Positions 15,474 through 24,403 of a stretch of DNA of 32,410 nucleotides are shown piece after piece (the first letter of the stretch is position 1; every line of letters begins with the position of its first letter). This stretch comes from Akkermansia muciniphila. Its GTDB lineage: Bacteria; Verrucomicrobiota; Verrucomicrobiia; Verrucomicrobiales; V1-33. Where the stretch lies: contig CALQSQ010000065.1 of assembly GCA_943333275.1 (NCBI GenBank), positions 1 through 32,410 of the forward strand. The letters are read 5' to 3'. The position numbers and the translations under genes were made by a program. The notes under the pieces were generated by a model. It searched no databases. It saw nothing but the letters and a program-made list of their open reading frames with translations, and was not told the DNA's origin.

Positions 15474-15788
15474 ATGTCCCGTCGTTCCGCCGCAGCCCCT
15501 GACGATCCCCCGTCCACGCCCGCGCTTAATTTTGAATCGGCGATGATGGAACTCGAGGGCTTGGTCCATGAAATGGACGAGGCCCAGATCCCCCTCGAAG
15601 CGCTGCTGGAAAAATACGCCCGGGGAAAATCCCTGCTTTCCTTCTGCCAGACACGGCTCGATGAAGCCCAGCAACGCATCGACCTCATTTCTTCCCAACC
15701 TGACGGCTCCGCAGCCCTGCAACCCTTCACCACCCCCTCCGCGCCTTCAGGAAACGTAGCTTCCACCGATGACATCAGACTCTCCTAA
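15474..15788 (+). CDS. xseB: Exodeoxyribonuclease VII small subunit
   Basis: A 104-residue protein. The core 'LNFESAMMELEGLVHEMDEA' then 'IPLEALLEKYARGKSLL' and 'CQTRLDEAQQRIDLIS' is the typical XseB helical hairpin (F-E-x-x-x-x-E-L-E-x-x-V ... Y-x-x-G-x-x-L-x-x-x-C). It partners XseA in degrading single-stranded DNA; xseA is not in the window. An N-terminal proline-rich tag and a C-terminal tail of about 20 residues extend it. Its last 20 bases overlap the dxs start, so the two are coupled; the xseB-dxs linkage is common in bacteria. Confidence 0.92.
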   Translation: MSRRSAAAPDDPPSTPALNFESAMMELEGLVHEMDEAQIPLEALLEKYARGKSLLSFCQTRLDEAQQRIDLISSQPDGSAALQPFTTPSAPSGNVASTDDIRLS

Positions 15789-17703
15789 TACCCCCGATTT
15801 CTCCAGCCTTCCTCCCATCCAGTCCCCCGGGGATGTGAAGGCGCTCAGCCCCAAGCAGCTCCCGTTGCTGGCGGAGAAAGTGCGTCATGACCTCATCGAC
15901 TGCCTCTCCAAGACCGGCGGGCACCTCGGCCCAAATCTCGGTGTCGTCGAACTCACCATCGCGCTGCATCGCGTGTTCGATTCACCCAAGGACAAATTTG
16001 TCTTCGATGTCAGCCATCAGGGCTACGTCCATAAAATGCTCACCGGCCGCTGGGACAAGCTCAACTCCATTCGCACCTACCAGGGCTTGAACGGATTTCT
16101 GCTGCGCACCGAAAGCGAGCACGACTGCTACGGAGCCGGGCACGCCGGCACGGCCCTCTCGGCGGCACTGGGCATGGCGGTTGCGCGCGACATTGCGCAG
16201 GGTGACGAACACGTCGTCTGCGTCGCCGGCGACGCCGCCTTCACCTGCGGGCCGACCTTTGAGGCCATGAACAATGTGGCCACCACCAAGAAATTCATCG
16301 TCGTCTTAAATGACAACGAATGGAGCATCGACCGCAACGTCGGGGCCATCGCCCGCTATTTCAATAAAATCGGAACAAGCACCACCTACCGTCAAATCCA
16401 TGAAAAGGCGGCGACGGTCGTGGAAAAAATCGCGGGCAAGGGCGCACGGGCGCTGGCCCATAAAATCGAGGAAAGCGCCAAGCATCTCATCATGCCCAGC
16501 GTGCTGTTCGAGGAATTCGGCTTCCGCTATTATGGTCCGGTCGATGGCCATGACATCAACCAGCTGATCAAGACCTTTGAATTTCTCAAGACCCAACAGG
16601 AACCCGTCCTCCTGCACATCATGACTACCAAAGGGCGCGGCTATCCGCCCGCCATGGTGAACCAGGAAAAATTCCACGGCCTGGGTCCCTATAAAACGGA
16701 GACTGGCGAAACCGAAGCCACTTCCACCCCGACCTATTCCCAGGTGTTCGCCAGAAGTCTGGTGAAATTTGCCCGCACCGATAAAACGATCTGCGCCATC
16801 ACCGCCGCCATGCCCAGCGGCACCGGACTGGCTTTGTTTAAGAACGAAATTCCCGAGCGATATTTCGATGTCGGGATCGCCGAGGAGCACGCAGCGCTCT
16901 TTGCCTGTGGCATGGCCACGCGCGGTCTCAAGCCCTTTCTGGCCATTTACTCCACCTTCATGCAGCGGGCTTACGACATGATCATCCATGACATCGCCCT
17001 GCAAAATCTGCCGGTGCGCCTTTGCATGGACCGCGGAGGATTGAGCGGCGATGACGGCCCCACCCACCACGGCCTCTTTGACATCGGCTACCTCCGCCAC
17101 ATCCCCGGCCTCATCCACATGTCTCCCAGGAATGAGGAAGAGTTCGCGGACATGCTCTGGACTATGGCCAACTACAACGACGGCCCCACCGCCATCCGCT
17201 ACCCACGCGGCACAGGAACCGGAGCAATCCCCAAGGAATCGCCCCAAATTCTGAAAATTGGTGAGGCTGAAATCGTTCAGGACGGCCATGACATCGCCCT
17301 CATCGGTCTGGGTCAGATGTTTGAAATGGCCATGGCTACACGGGATCGTTTGGAAGCCATGGGCTACAGCGTGGCGTTGATCAATCCCCGCTGGATCAAG
17401 CCCCTGGACGCCGCCACCCTTCTCAAGTTCGCCGGCAAATGCCGCGTCCTCTGCACCTTCGAGGATCACGTGCTGATGAATGGATTTGGCGCCAGCATCA
17501 TTGAACTTCTCCATGACCATGCGGTGACCACGCCCGTCGAGCGCATCGGCTGGCCGGATGCCTTTGTGGAGCACGGAAAACCGGAAATCCTCAGGCAGAA
17601 ACATGGCGTCTCCGTGGCGGCCGCCGTGGAGAAAGTGCTCCGGCATTTTCCCAGCCAGCCCGGCACCCCGGCCAAGACTGCCGCGGCCTTGATTGAAGCC
17701 TAG
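15769..17703 (+). CDS. dxs: 1-deoxy-D-xylulose-5-phosphate synthase
   Basis: A 644-residue thiamine-diphosphate transketolase-type enzyme that joins pyruvate and glyceraldehyde 3-phosphate, first step of the MEP isoprenoid pathway. Catalytic features are kept: His in 'TGGHLGPNLGVVELT', 'SHQGYVHKMLTGR', Glu in 'GIAEEHAALFACG', Arg in 'YSTFMQRAYDM', 'DRGGLSGDDGPTHHG' and 'AIRYPRG'. The TPP motif is altered: the usual G-D-G reads G-D-A (D155, A156) and is followed by T-C-G-P in place of the common T-A-G-M, while N181-D182-N183 is intact. Also 'AGHAGTALSA' replaces the usual GHSSTSISA. It is a divergent Dxs-like branch, not a broken gene. It overlaps xseB and is 17 bases from the DMT gene. Confidence 0.93.
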   Translation: MTSDSPNTPDFSSLPPIQSPGDVKALSPKQLPLLAEKVRHDLIDCLSKTGGHLGPNLGVVELTIALHRVFDSPKDKFVFDVSHQGYVHKMLTGRWDKLNSIRTYQGLNGFLLRTESEHDCYGAGHAGTALSAALGMAVARDIAQGDEHVVCVAGDAAFTCGPTFEAMNNVATTKKFIVVLNDNEWSIDRNVGAIARYFNKIGTSTTYRQIHEKAATVVEKIAGKGARALAHKIEESAKHLIMPSVLFEEFGFRYYGPVDGHDINQLIKTFEFLKTQQEPVLLHIMTTKGRGYPPAMVNQEKFHGLGPYKTETGETEATSTPTYSQVFARSLVKFARTDKTICAITAAMPSGTGLALFKNEIPERYFDVGIAEEHAALFACGMATRGLKPFLAIYSTFMQRAYDMIIHDIALQNLPVRLCMDRGGLSGDDGPTHHGLFDIGYLRHIPGLIHMSPRNEEEFADMLWTMANYNDGPTAIRYPRGTGTGAIPKESPQILKIGEAEIVQDGHDIALIGLGQMFEMAMATRDRLEAMGYSVALINPRWIKPLDAATLLKFAGKCRVLCTFEDHVLMNGFGASIIELLHDHAVTTPVERIGWPDAFVEHGKPEILRQKHGVSVAAAVEKVLRHFPSQPGTPAKTAAALIEA

Positions 17704-17720
17704 TCGGCGCGCCGTCCTCC

Positions 17721-18638
17721 ATGTTTGCCGCCGTTCTTTCCGCTTTCCTGTTTGCGGCTTCCGCGACCTTTTCCCAGCGCGCCGCCCGGATCTTTGGCAG
17801 TCTGGAGGCCAATTTTTTCCGGCTCTGCGGGGCGTGCACAATTTTGGGGCTGGTGACCTGGCAGTTCCTCCCGCAGAGCATCCATCCGGATGTCTTCTGG
17901 TGGTTTTTCCTGAGCGGAGCCGTGGGATTTGGCATCGGCGATGTGGCATTGTTTCTGGCCTATCCCCGCCTTGGATCGCGACTGGCGCTGCTCATTCATT
18001 TTTGTGGCAGCACCATCATGGGGGCCCTGGGTGATTATGCACTGATGAGAAAAAGCGTCGGGGGATGGGAGGCACTGGCGGCATCCATCATTCTGGCAGG
18101 CCTGGCGGTGACCATGCTGGCGAAACGTTCCGGGACGCGGCATGGTTCCCGATTCGCAGGTGTTTGTTTCGCGCTCCTGAGCGCGGTCGGCATGGGCATG
18201 GGCACGGCCCTCAGTCATTTCGCGATTGAAAAAACCCAGGCCTTAAATCTGACCAGTCACGGCATCAGCCAGGCCTGGCAGCGCAGCACCGCCGGGGTGC
18301 TGGTCGCGGGCATCATTTTACTGCTCGTGCGCTATGCCTTGCGCAAGGCCCTGCCGGAAGGCCGGCAACGGCTGGAGAAATCGCGCTCCGGCTGCACCGC
18401 CGCCTTCTGGATGACCGGAACCATGATCCTCGGCCCCGTGCTGGGCGTGAGTTGCTACCAATGGGCGATCATGGAGACCGGCAGCAGCGCCATCGTCTGC
18501 GCGGTGGCGGCCACCAGCACCCTCATCATCATGCCGCTCGCACGCTGGCTGGAAAAGGACCGGCCCAGCCGCCAGCAAATCATTGGCACGCTTCTGGCCG
18601 TGGCCGGCGTGGCATGGCTGTGCTGGCTGCGAAAATGA
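17721..18638 (+). CDS. DMT/EamA-family transporter
   Basis: A 305-residue membrane protein with about ten helices in two repeats of five, the pattern of EamA-type drug/metabolite transporters. 'SSAIVCAVAATSTLIIMPLARW' then 'QIIGTLLAVAGVAWLCW' near the C-terminus are typical of the second repeat, and 'AGLAVTMLAKR' ends the first. Substrate cannot be inferred. It starts 17 bases after dxs and lies in the same direction, so it may be transcribed with it. It converges on the BatE-like gene with a 31-base gap that contains the short inverted repeat GATCC-6-GGATC. Confidence 0.85.
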   Translation: MFAAVLSAFLFAASATFSQRAARIFGSLEANFFRLCGACTILGLVTWQFLPQSIHPDVFWWFFLSGAVGFGIGDVALFLAYPRLGSRLALLIHFCGSTIMGALGDYALMRKSVGGWEALAASIILAGLAVTMLAKRSGTRHGSRFAGVCFALLSAVGMGMGTALSHFAIEKTQALNLTSHGISQAWQRSTAGVLVAGIILLLVRYALRKALPEGRQRLEKSRSGCTAAFWMTGTMILGPVLGVSCYQWAIMETGSSAIVCAVAATSTLIIMPLARWLEKDRPSRQQIIGTLLAVAGVAWLCWLRK

Positions 18639-18669
18639 ACTCAGGGGCACAGGCCGATCCTATTTCGGA

Positions 18670-19419
18670 TCACGCTGCCGGCGGCACTTGAAATGGCCAG
18701 AGCGGTTCCAGCGTTGCCGTGCGGACCCAGCCGCGCGTCGCATTGTCGCCGGGCAGTTCGACGTAGGTCCACTCGCCCCGCGTTTCCAATCTGCGCACCT
18801 GGCTTCCGGCATTGATCGCGATCACTGTGTCGGCCGTCCCAGCGGGCACATTCACGGCGGAGGCCCCCTCCTCGTCCACCACAATGCTGATTTCCTGGGG
18901 CTTAATCTGATTGCTGCGCGTCACCCAGGCAGCCAGCGAAATTCCGCCTGCGACGATTGCGAGCACAAGCAGCGACACCCAATGCCAGAGTCTTTTGGTG
19001 CGCAGGAAGAAGATCACGCTGGCGCACAGCATCACGATCCAAAAACTAATCCACGTCAGCGCCCGCCAGGTTTCCAACGGCGCCAGTTTCGCCACCAGGT
19101 CCATGGTGGTCACATCAAAATTCACAAGGGCGAGACTTTTCTTTAGGTAGCGCAGATTCTGCGCGCTTTCCTTGTGACCCGGTTCGAGGAGCAGAGCCCT
19201 CTGGAACCAGAGCGCGGCATGGCCGGGTTGTTTGAGTTTTAATTCCGTGCACCCCAGGTTGTAGGCCAGTTCAGCAGAGATGTGAACGCCGGCCTCCGTT
19301 TTGAATTCCTTCAGCGCCTCCGCAAATTTCCCGGCCTCATAAGCAGTACATCCCGCCTGAAAATCGGCCATGGCGCGGGGGATGAGAAACAGAAACAGAA
19401 GCAATACAATCTTGGCCAT
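18670..19419 (-). CDS. BatE-like TPR and SH3 domain protein
   Basis: A 249-residue protein: signal peptide (to about residue 18), TPR repeats (about 19-98, 'FQAGCTAYEAGKFAEALKEF', 'AELAYNLGCTEL', 'AALWFQRALLLEP'), two membrane helices (about 120-139 and 146-166), and a C-terminal bacterial SH3-like domain ('IVVDEEGASAVNVPAG...GEWTYVELPG...GWVRTATLEPLWP'). This layout is that of BatE of the Bacteroides aerotolerance (Bat) cluster. BatD and BatE are thought to act with BatA/BatB and a MoxR ATPase at the membrane; those are not present here. It starts 39 bases after BatD and is the last gene of the operon. Confidence 0.85.
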   Translation of the reverse strand: MAKIVLLLFLFLIPRAMADFQAGCTAYEAGKFAEALKEFKTEAGVHISAELAYNLGCTELKLKQPGHAALWFQRALLLEPGHKESAQNLRYLKKSLALVNFDVTTMDLVAKLAPLETWRALTWISFWIVMLCASVIFFLRTKRLWHWVSLLVLAIVAGGISLAAWVTRSNQIKPQEISIVVDEEGASAVNVPAGTADTVIAINAGSQVRRLETRGEWTYVELPGDNATRGWVRTATLEPLWPFQVPPAA

Positions 19420-19458
19420 GCAGGGGATGAGGGGGAGAAATGGGGGAGTAAAGAAAAT

Positions 19459-21177
19459 TTAAAAATCCTTGAGGGCACCCAGGATTTCCTGATGCTCTGA
19501 AGCGGGCACCGGTTGGTCAGCCTGCGGTTCCGCACCGTAGCAGTAAAAATTTCGCCGCTTGCGAATGCGATCAATCGCCTCATGCGAGGCAGGAGTTGCA
19601 GGAAGCGATCGCTGATGATCGCGCGTCCAGGCGGTGAGAAATTCATCCGCAAGGGAATAGAATGCACGCAGACTGCCACGCTCGCCGCGCAACTGCCGCA
19701 GGATGTCCGTAGCCTTTGGAGGAGCTGTGAGTAACGCCTCCCTCGGGATGGCCCGGGCCCGCATCTTGGAAAGCATCGCGCTCCCCAGAATGCTCAACAG
19801 GACGGCTCCTCCGATCCCATGAATCCACCATGGAGAGAATCCCGCCGCCGGGGCGGTGGCCAGCGGAAACAATGTCCCCATGGACCGTTCGATTCCAAGC
19901 GCCCCCTGCAAATCTTCGCGCGGGACGGATGGATCGGTGAAGGAAAAGTCCTTAACTCCGGACTCCACGGCGGGCTTTGTGCCGGTGCCGGGCTTGTTGG
20001 GGTTCGCGGTGATCTGCAGCGGCAGGGGATCGGTTTTGGCGGTGACGTATTGGCCGATGTCCGGATTGAAATAATTCAGGACGAAGGAGGGGATTTTGGG
20101 CAGCACCTTTTCCGGAATGAGCACCTGGCTGTAGGCCAGCGAGCCAGCCTCCAGGCCGGAGTTGCGATTTTCCTGCACGAGTTTCGCGGGATAGAGTCTC
20201 CAGCCTTCGGCAGACTCCATTTCCGGCGCGGTGAGGCTTTCAAAATTCCCCGTGCCGTTGACGTAAAGCGTGGCCGCGATGGGGTCGCCCTCCATGAGTT
20301 TCAGAGGCTGGGCCTGGATCTGCACGGTGAAGTTTCCTACGGCCCCGCTGAAATTTTCCGGCTTGCCGTTGGTGGGGAGCGGCTTGGCGGTGATGGACAG
20401 GGTGTTGCTGGTGATTTTGAAAGTCTTCTGTCGTGCGCTCATTCCGCCAAACGGATCGCGCCGCCCGCTGCCATCCGGAACAAGCAGTTCCACCCTGACC
20501 TCCGCAGGACCAAGCGTGAGTTGTCCAGCCTTGATGGCATGGAGGGAGGTGCGATAGCGGACGACCTGATAAATGGCGCCATTGTGCTCTTCGACGGATT
20601 GATCCGGATTGCGCTGGAAGCGTTTCATGGCGAAGCCTTCGCGCGTCAGTTGCACGTTCGGGGGCTCGGTGAAATTGGAATTACGATTGATCATCAGGGT
20701 GATGGTGATCGGAACGACCTCGCCTTCGTAGACCTCCTGCTTGGCCACTTCCAGTTCGACGAGCGGCTGGAATTCATTGGGCACCGCCGCGGCCTCCATG
20801 ACCTTGAGGGTGAGTGGAGCAGTCTTGTAAACCTGACCCTCGACAGTGATATCCTGCGCGGGAATCGGGTAGTCTCCGACGTTTTCCGCACTGAGCAGGT
20901 AGGTGTAACTGACCTGGACCTGCACCTGACCGTTGCCATTGATGCTGGTGTTCTGAGCCATGCCCGAAGGCTCGACCTGGAGGCCGTCGATGATGATCGC
21001 GGGCTGGTTGGGGAGCTTGGTGGCACCGCGGATCTGGATGGTCAGTTGGGCGTGATCACCAACCGCAATCTTGCCCGGGCTCAGTCCCGCCAGCACGGTG
21101 ATTTGCGCCGATGCCAGTCCCACCATGGAGAACAGCAGGGCGAGCAGGCGGAGGAGGCTGGGAATTCGGCGGGGCAT
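19459..21177 (-). CDS. batD: BatD family (oxygen tolerance) protein
   Basis: A 572-residue protein with a signal peptide (MPRRIPSLLRLLALLFSMVGLASA) and repeated beta-rich domains: 'LSPGKIAVGDHAQLTIQIRG', 'YEGEVVPITITLMIN', 'LKLMEGDPIAATLYVNGTG', then a membrane segment at about 450-470 and a cytoplasmic tail of roughly 100 residues. Pattern, length and anchored topology match BatD/DUF4131-type 'oxygen tolerance' proteins. The start at 21177 is chosen because 75 upstream codons would overlap the previous gene and lack signal character. It begins 4 bases after the unknown 202-residue gene, hence the same operon. Confidence 0.85.
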   Translation of the reverse strand: MPRRIPSLLRLLALLFSMVGLASAQITVLAGLSPGKIAVGDHAQLTIQIRGATKLPNQPAIIIDGLQVEPSGMAQNTSINGNGQVQVQVSYTYLLSAENVGDYPIPAQDITVEGQVYKTAPLTLKVMEAAAVPNEFQPLVELEVAKQEVYEGEVVPITITLMINRNSNFTEPPNVQLTREGFAMKRFQRNPDQSVEEHNGAIYQVVRYRTSLHAIKAGQLTLGPAEVRVELLVPDGSGRRDPFGGMSARQKTFKITSNTLSITAKPLPTNGKPENFSGAVGNFTVQIQAQPLKLMEGDPIAATLYVNGTGNFESLTAPEMESAEGWRLYPAKLVQENRNSGLEAGSLAYSQVLIPEKVLPKIPSFVLNYFNPDIGQYVTAKTDPLPLQITANPNKPGTGTKPAVESGVKDFSFTDPSVPREDLQGALGIERSMGTLFPLATAPAAGFSPWWIHGIGGAVLLSILGSAMLSKMRARAIPREALLTAPPKATDILRQLRGERGSLRAFYSLADEFLTAWTRDHQRSLPATPASHEAIDRIRKRRNFYCYGAEPQADQPVPASEHQEILGALKDF

Positions 21178-21181
21178 GGAG

Positions 21182-21790
21182 TTATTCACGGGTGGTAAAA
21201 TTTCCGATGGATTTGATCGAGGTCTCGGTGATTTCAAAGGCTTCATCGCTGCCCGGATATGTGGCCTCTGCGAAAAGCGCGGCCAGCTCCTTTCCGTGTT
21301 TAAGAAATGCACCCGAGGTCCGCGGAAACAGGTAAACGGTAAAGCGATCTGGCACCACGACGAGGATCGGAGTGCCCAGCGTGAGCACAAAGGTTTTGGC
21401 AAGTTCCGGGCAAAGCAGGATGCTGGAAGTAAGAGGGCTGGAACTCTGGAGTTTGATGTATTCCACGATGCCGCGCGAGTCTTTCACGATCTCCGGTTTG
21501 AGGGTGGCCAGATGCCGGGCGGCGGCCTGCTTCGCTTTGGCCAGGAAATCCTCCCAGGGCATTTTCAGAGCCGCCCATTCCTCTTCACTGAGAATTTTCA
21601 ATCCGTCCGTCGTTTCCCGGGCGGGGGACAGCACGGTGTTTTTGCAGCCCTTGAGGGCCTGCGAAGTCCTGGTGCGCAGCACCACAGGTTCCACGGCCAC
21701 GCAGACAGTCTCCAGCTTGCGAGGAGCATCCCCGGGGGCGGCGGGCAGGGGGAAGCACCCGATGAGAAGCAACCAGGGGAGAGCTTTCAT
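21182..21790 (-). CDS. Unknown exported protein between the PBP and BatD genes
   Basis: A 202-residue protein that I do not recognise. A likely signal peptide (MKALPWLLLIGCFPLPAAPG) precedes a mixed charged domain with 'FVLTLGTPILVVVPDRFTVYL', 'PRTSGAFLKHGKELAALFAEA' and an acidic C-terminal part. There is one Cys in 'ETVCVAV', one in 'LKGCKN' and one in 'LLCPEL'. The start at 21790 overlaps the stop of the PBP gene as ATGA, and its own stop is 4 bases from the batD start, so it is tightly coupled on both sides. This placement suggests it works with the PBP or BatD, but that is inference. Confidence 0.75.
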   Translation of the reverse strand: MKALPWLLLIGCFPLPAAPGDAPRKLETVCVAVEPVVLRTRTSQALKGCKNTVLSPARETTDGLKILSEEEWAALKMPWEDFLAKAKQAAARHLATLKPEIVKDSRGIVEYIKLQSSSPLTSSILLCPELAKTFVLTLGTPILVVVPDRFTVYLFPRTSGAFLKHGKELAALFAEATYPGSDEAFEITETSIKSIGNFTTRE

Positions 21791-24393
21791 TCGATTTTGA
21801 CGGGAGGCGGTTCCGGGATGTCGATCTTCGTCTTTTTATTGACCTCCGGCGATTCCAGGACGCCCGGTCCGGTATCCTTTCTGGGCGCAGTGGGCGGGGG
21901 ACCGGAGTTGGAGGCCGGAGCGGCGATGACTAGCGATTTATAGGGATCGTTGCCGGTGACGATGGGTTCCTTGATGATCACGGGAATGGCGTTGCTGGAG
22001 CCCTGGGTGCCATTGCCATCCTTCCGGTTCTGATCCAGAATGATGTCGGGCCGGACCGTGGGCTCCTCAGGCACCATTTCCCTGGGATTGTCACCCAGAT
22101 GCACATCGCAATGCGCTTCAAATTTGAACCCCGGACGGATGAATTCCTGATAGGTGGTCTTGGCATTGATGCGCCGGTGGGTATTGGGATCTTCAATGAC
22201 GTTGAAGCATCGGTCCGTGGCCCGCAATCCGCTGACCGCGCAGAGCTCGATTTCCTGAATGCGATCCGGCCGCAGGAAGGGATGGGGCGGGCGCTTGACG
22301 CTGGCGGCATTCATCACATCCACCCAGATGGGCAGGGCGCATTTGCTGGAATACGCCGAGGGATAAATGGTCTCGGGCCGGTCCCTCATCCCCGTCCACA
22401 CGGCGCAGGTCACTTCGCTGGAGTAGCCTGCAAAGGTCAGATCCCGGGATTCGTAGTGAGTGCCGGTTTTGCCGGCGAAGGATCCCTCCATCAGCCCGTA
22501 ATCCTTGGCCACCGCTCCGGTGCCCACCGCCAGACTGTCCTCCAGGCAGGAGGTGATCATGTAGCTGGTGATGTCATCGGTGACGGGTATGGCAGCCTTG
22601 GGGGCGTTGCGCTCCCAGAGAGTGCGGCCCGAGGAATCCGTGATCTTCGTGAGCAATTGCGGGGCGGCAGCGCGCTTGCCACCATTGGAAAATACGGTGT
22701 AGGCCAGCGCGAGGTCGCGCAGCGTGACTTCGCTGGCCCCAAGCAGTGAGGAGGGAATGTCCTTGATATCGGCGAGCCCGGCGCGCGAGGCAAAATCCCG
22801 GACTTTTTCCAACCCCACATCAAGTCCCAGCCGGGCCGAAGCACCGTTCATACTTTGGATCAGGGCTCCACGGGCGGTGATTTTCCCCTGAAAGAGATTT
22901 TCCTCATCTCCTCCCCTGCCGCCCTCGCGACCCCATTCCCCGAGAATGCCCTCGATGCTCCCGACCATGATCCGGCTGTTATCCAGCGGCGCATCGTTCA
23001 ACCGGGTGCCCGGAAACATTTTATCCTCAAAGGCTGCCGCAAAGACGAAGGGCACGAAGGCCGTGCCGGCGGGATGGCCGGGCTTGGATTCGGCGAGATT
23101 GAGCTTGTTGTGCGTGAAATCACGTCCGCCAACCATGGCGAGAATTTCCCCCGTGCGATTATCAAGCAACACAACGGCGGCCTGCAGGTAATTGGCATCC
23201 GGCGCGATGGCGGTGGTGGCATCGGGACGGGTTTTTAAAGACTGCAGGAAGGCATCGTAGGTCTTGAGGTAATCGCGATAGGTGATCCGATGCCGCTCGG
23301 GGCGCTGTTCCCGGGCATTGAGTTCCTTCAGCCAGGCACCGTATTCCGGACGGTCCTCGATTTCATTGAGTCGCTTGCGCACGCTCTCCTCAGCCGCGGT
23401 CTGGGTTTCGAAATCAATGCTGGTGTAAATATGCAGTCCCTGGCCGCCGATTTCATCATAGCCAAGTTCCTCGAGAATTGGGCTGGCTTCGGCATGGATT
23501 TTATCCACAAGGTAACCGCCGCCCTTGGCTGCCTGGACAGGATTGATTTTCACAGGCTGCTCCCGGAGCATGGCCACGGTATCGCGGGAAAGGTAGCTTT
23601 CCTCGGCCATGCGTTGCAGCACCTGGTTGCGATTACGCAGCGATGCCGCGAGATCGCGCAGGGGACTGGCGCGTTCGGGGCTTTTGATCAATCCGCAGAT
23701 GGTAGCCGATTCAAGGATGTCCAACTCGCGGACGTTTTTGCCGAAATACCGCAGCGACGCGGCATTCACTCCCCAGCAGCCGCTGCCGAAATAGATCCGG
23801 TTGAGATACATTTCGAGGATTTCCGCTTTCGTAAAATTCTCCTCAATCCGTTTGGCCAGATAAACTTCGGTGATCTTTCTTTCGATCGTCCTGGCCAGCA
23901 TCGATGGGTCGAATTTGGCAAACGTCTGCCGCGCCAGTTGCTGGGTGATCGTGCTCGCACCCTGCTGCTGCTTGCCCTTGCGGATATTCATCAGCGTGGC
24001 CCGGGCCATCCCCAGATAATCGACTCCCTGGTGCTCAAAAAAGCGCCCATCCTCGGCAGCGCTGAGAGCCTGGATGAAATGATAGGGCACTTCATCGAGC
24101 TTGACCGGCCGCCGCGCCTCCTCGGCGAGTTCTGCCATCTCCTGACCATGGCGGTCGTGCAGCAGCGTGCTGATTTCCAACTTCCGCATCTTGGTCAGGT
24201 CAAAGTCATCGGCCCGTTTGCGAAACTGCTTCAACCAGAGCATGAGGCCTACATAAACAAGCAGGGACAACGTCACCAGACCAATCAGCAACGAACGGAA
24301 CCAGGGACGACGCCAGATCGCCAGTCGGCTGCGCATCCCCCGCTTGAGGGCGGGCAGTTGCTGCGGAGTGATCTTGATAAGGTTGCCGATCAT
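21787..24393 (-). CDS. Class A PBP-like protein with intact GT51 and altered transpeptidase site
   Basis: An 868-residue protein of the PBP1A family, which polymerises and cross-links peptidoglycan. One membrane helix at about 34-54 precedes a GT51 domain with 'AEDGRFFEHQGVD' (catalytic E114), 'GASTITQQLARQTF' and 'RKITEVYLAKRIE', all conserved. The transpeptidase domain keeps S514-M-N516 (SxN) and K642-T-G-T645 (KTG), but at the SxxK site where PBP1A has 'RQPGSxFKPF' the sequence reads 'HPAGTAFVPF': T444 replaces the nucleophile Ser and V447 the Lys. Cross-linking activity is therefore doubtful. A proline-rich tail of about 80 residues follows. It is 10 bases after the small membrane protein gene and overlaps the next gene by 4 bases. 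Confidence 0.9.
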   Translation of the reverse strand: MIGNLIKITPQQLPALKRGMRSRLAIWRRPWFRSLLIGLVTLSLLVYVGLMLWLKQFRKRADDFDLTKMRKLEISTLLHDRHGQEMAELAEEARRPVKLDEVPYHFIQALSAAEDGRFFEHQGVDYLGMARATLMNIRKGKQQQGASTITQQLARQTFAKFDPSMLARTIERKITEVYLAKRIEENFTKAEILEMYLNRIYFGSGCWGVNAASLRYFGKNVRELDILESATICGLIKSPERASPLRDLAASLRNRNQVLQRMAEESYLSRDTVAMLREQPVKINPVQAAKGGGYLVDKIHAEASPILEELGYDEIGGQGLHIYTSIDFETQTAAEESVRKRLNEIEDRPEYGAWLKELNAREQRPERHRITYRDYLKTYDAFLQSLKTRPDATTAIAPDANYLQAAVVLLDNRTGEILAMVGGRDFTHNKLNLAESKPGHPAGTAFVPFVFAAAFEDKMFPGTRLNDAPLDNSRIMVGSIEGILGEWGREGGRGGDEENLFQGKITARGALIQSMNGASARLGLDVGLEKVRDFASRAGLADIKDIPSSLLGASEVTLRDLALAYTVFSNGGKRAAAPQLLTKITDSSGRTLWERNAPKAAIPVTDDITSYMITSCLEDSLAVGTGAVAKDYGLMEGSFAGKTGTHYESRDLTFAGYSSEVTCAVWTGMRDRPETIYPSAYSSKCALPIWVDVMNAASVKRPPHPFLRPDRIQEIELCAVSGLRATDRCFNVIEDPNTHRRINAKTTYQEFIRPGFKFEAHCDVHLGDNPREMVPEEPTVRPDIILDQNRKDGNGTQGSSNAIPVIIKEPIVTGNDPYKSLVIAAPASNSGPPPTAPRKDTGPGVLESPEVNKKTKIDIPEPPPVKIE

Positions 24394-24403
24394 GGTAAGG
24401 GAA

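Noticed and set aside
16306..17949. Long antisense open frame (about 547 codons) across dxs
   Set aside because: It mirrors the codon bias of dxs on the opposite strand, has no recognisable domain and no plausible start; a GC-rich shadow frame.
18656..18671. GATCC-6-GGATC as terminator between the DMT and BatE-like genes
   Set aside because: Only five base pairs and no T-run; too weak for a separate terminator call.
19819..21198. Antisense open frame of about 459 codons across batD
   Set aside because: Composition follows the third-position bias of batD and no protein family is visible.
23041..23080. Frameshift or sequencing artefact as the cause of the missing SxxK in the PBP
   Set aside because: Two separate substitutions with unbroken frame, conserved residues on both sides and intact later motifs argue against an indel; a substitution error at two codons is less likely.
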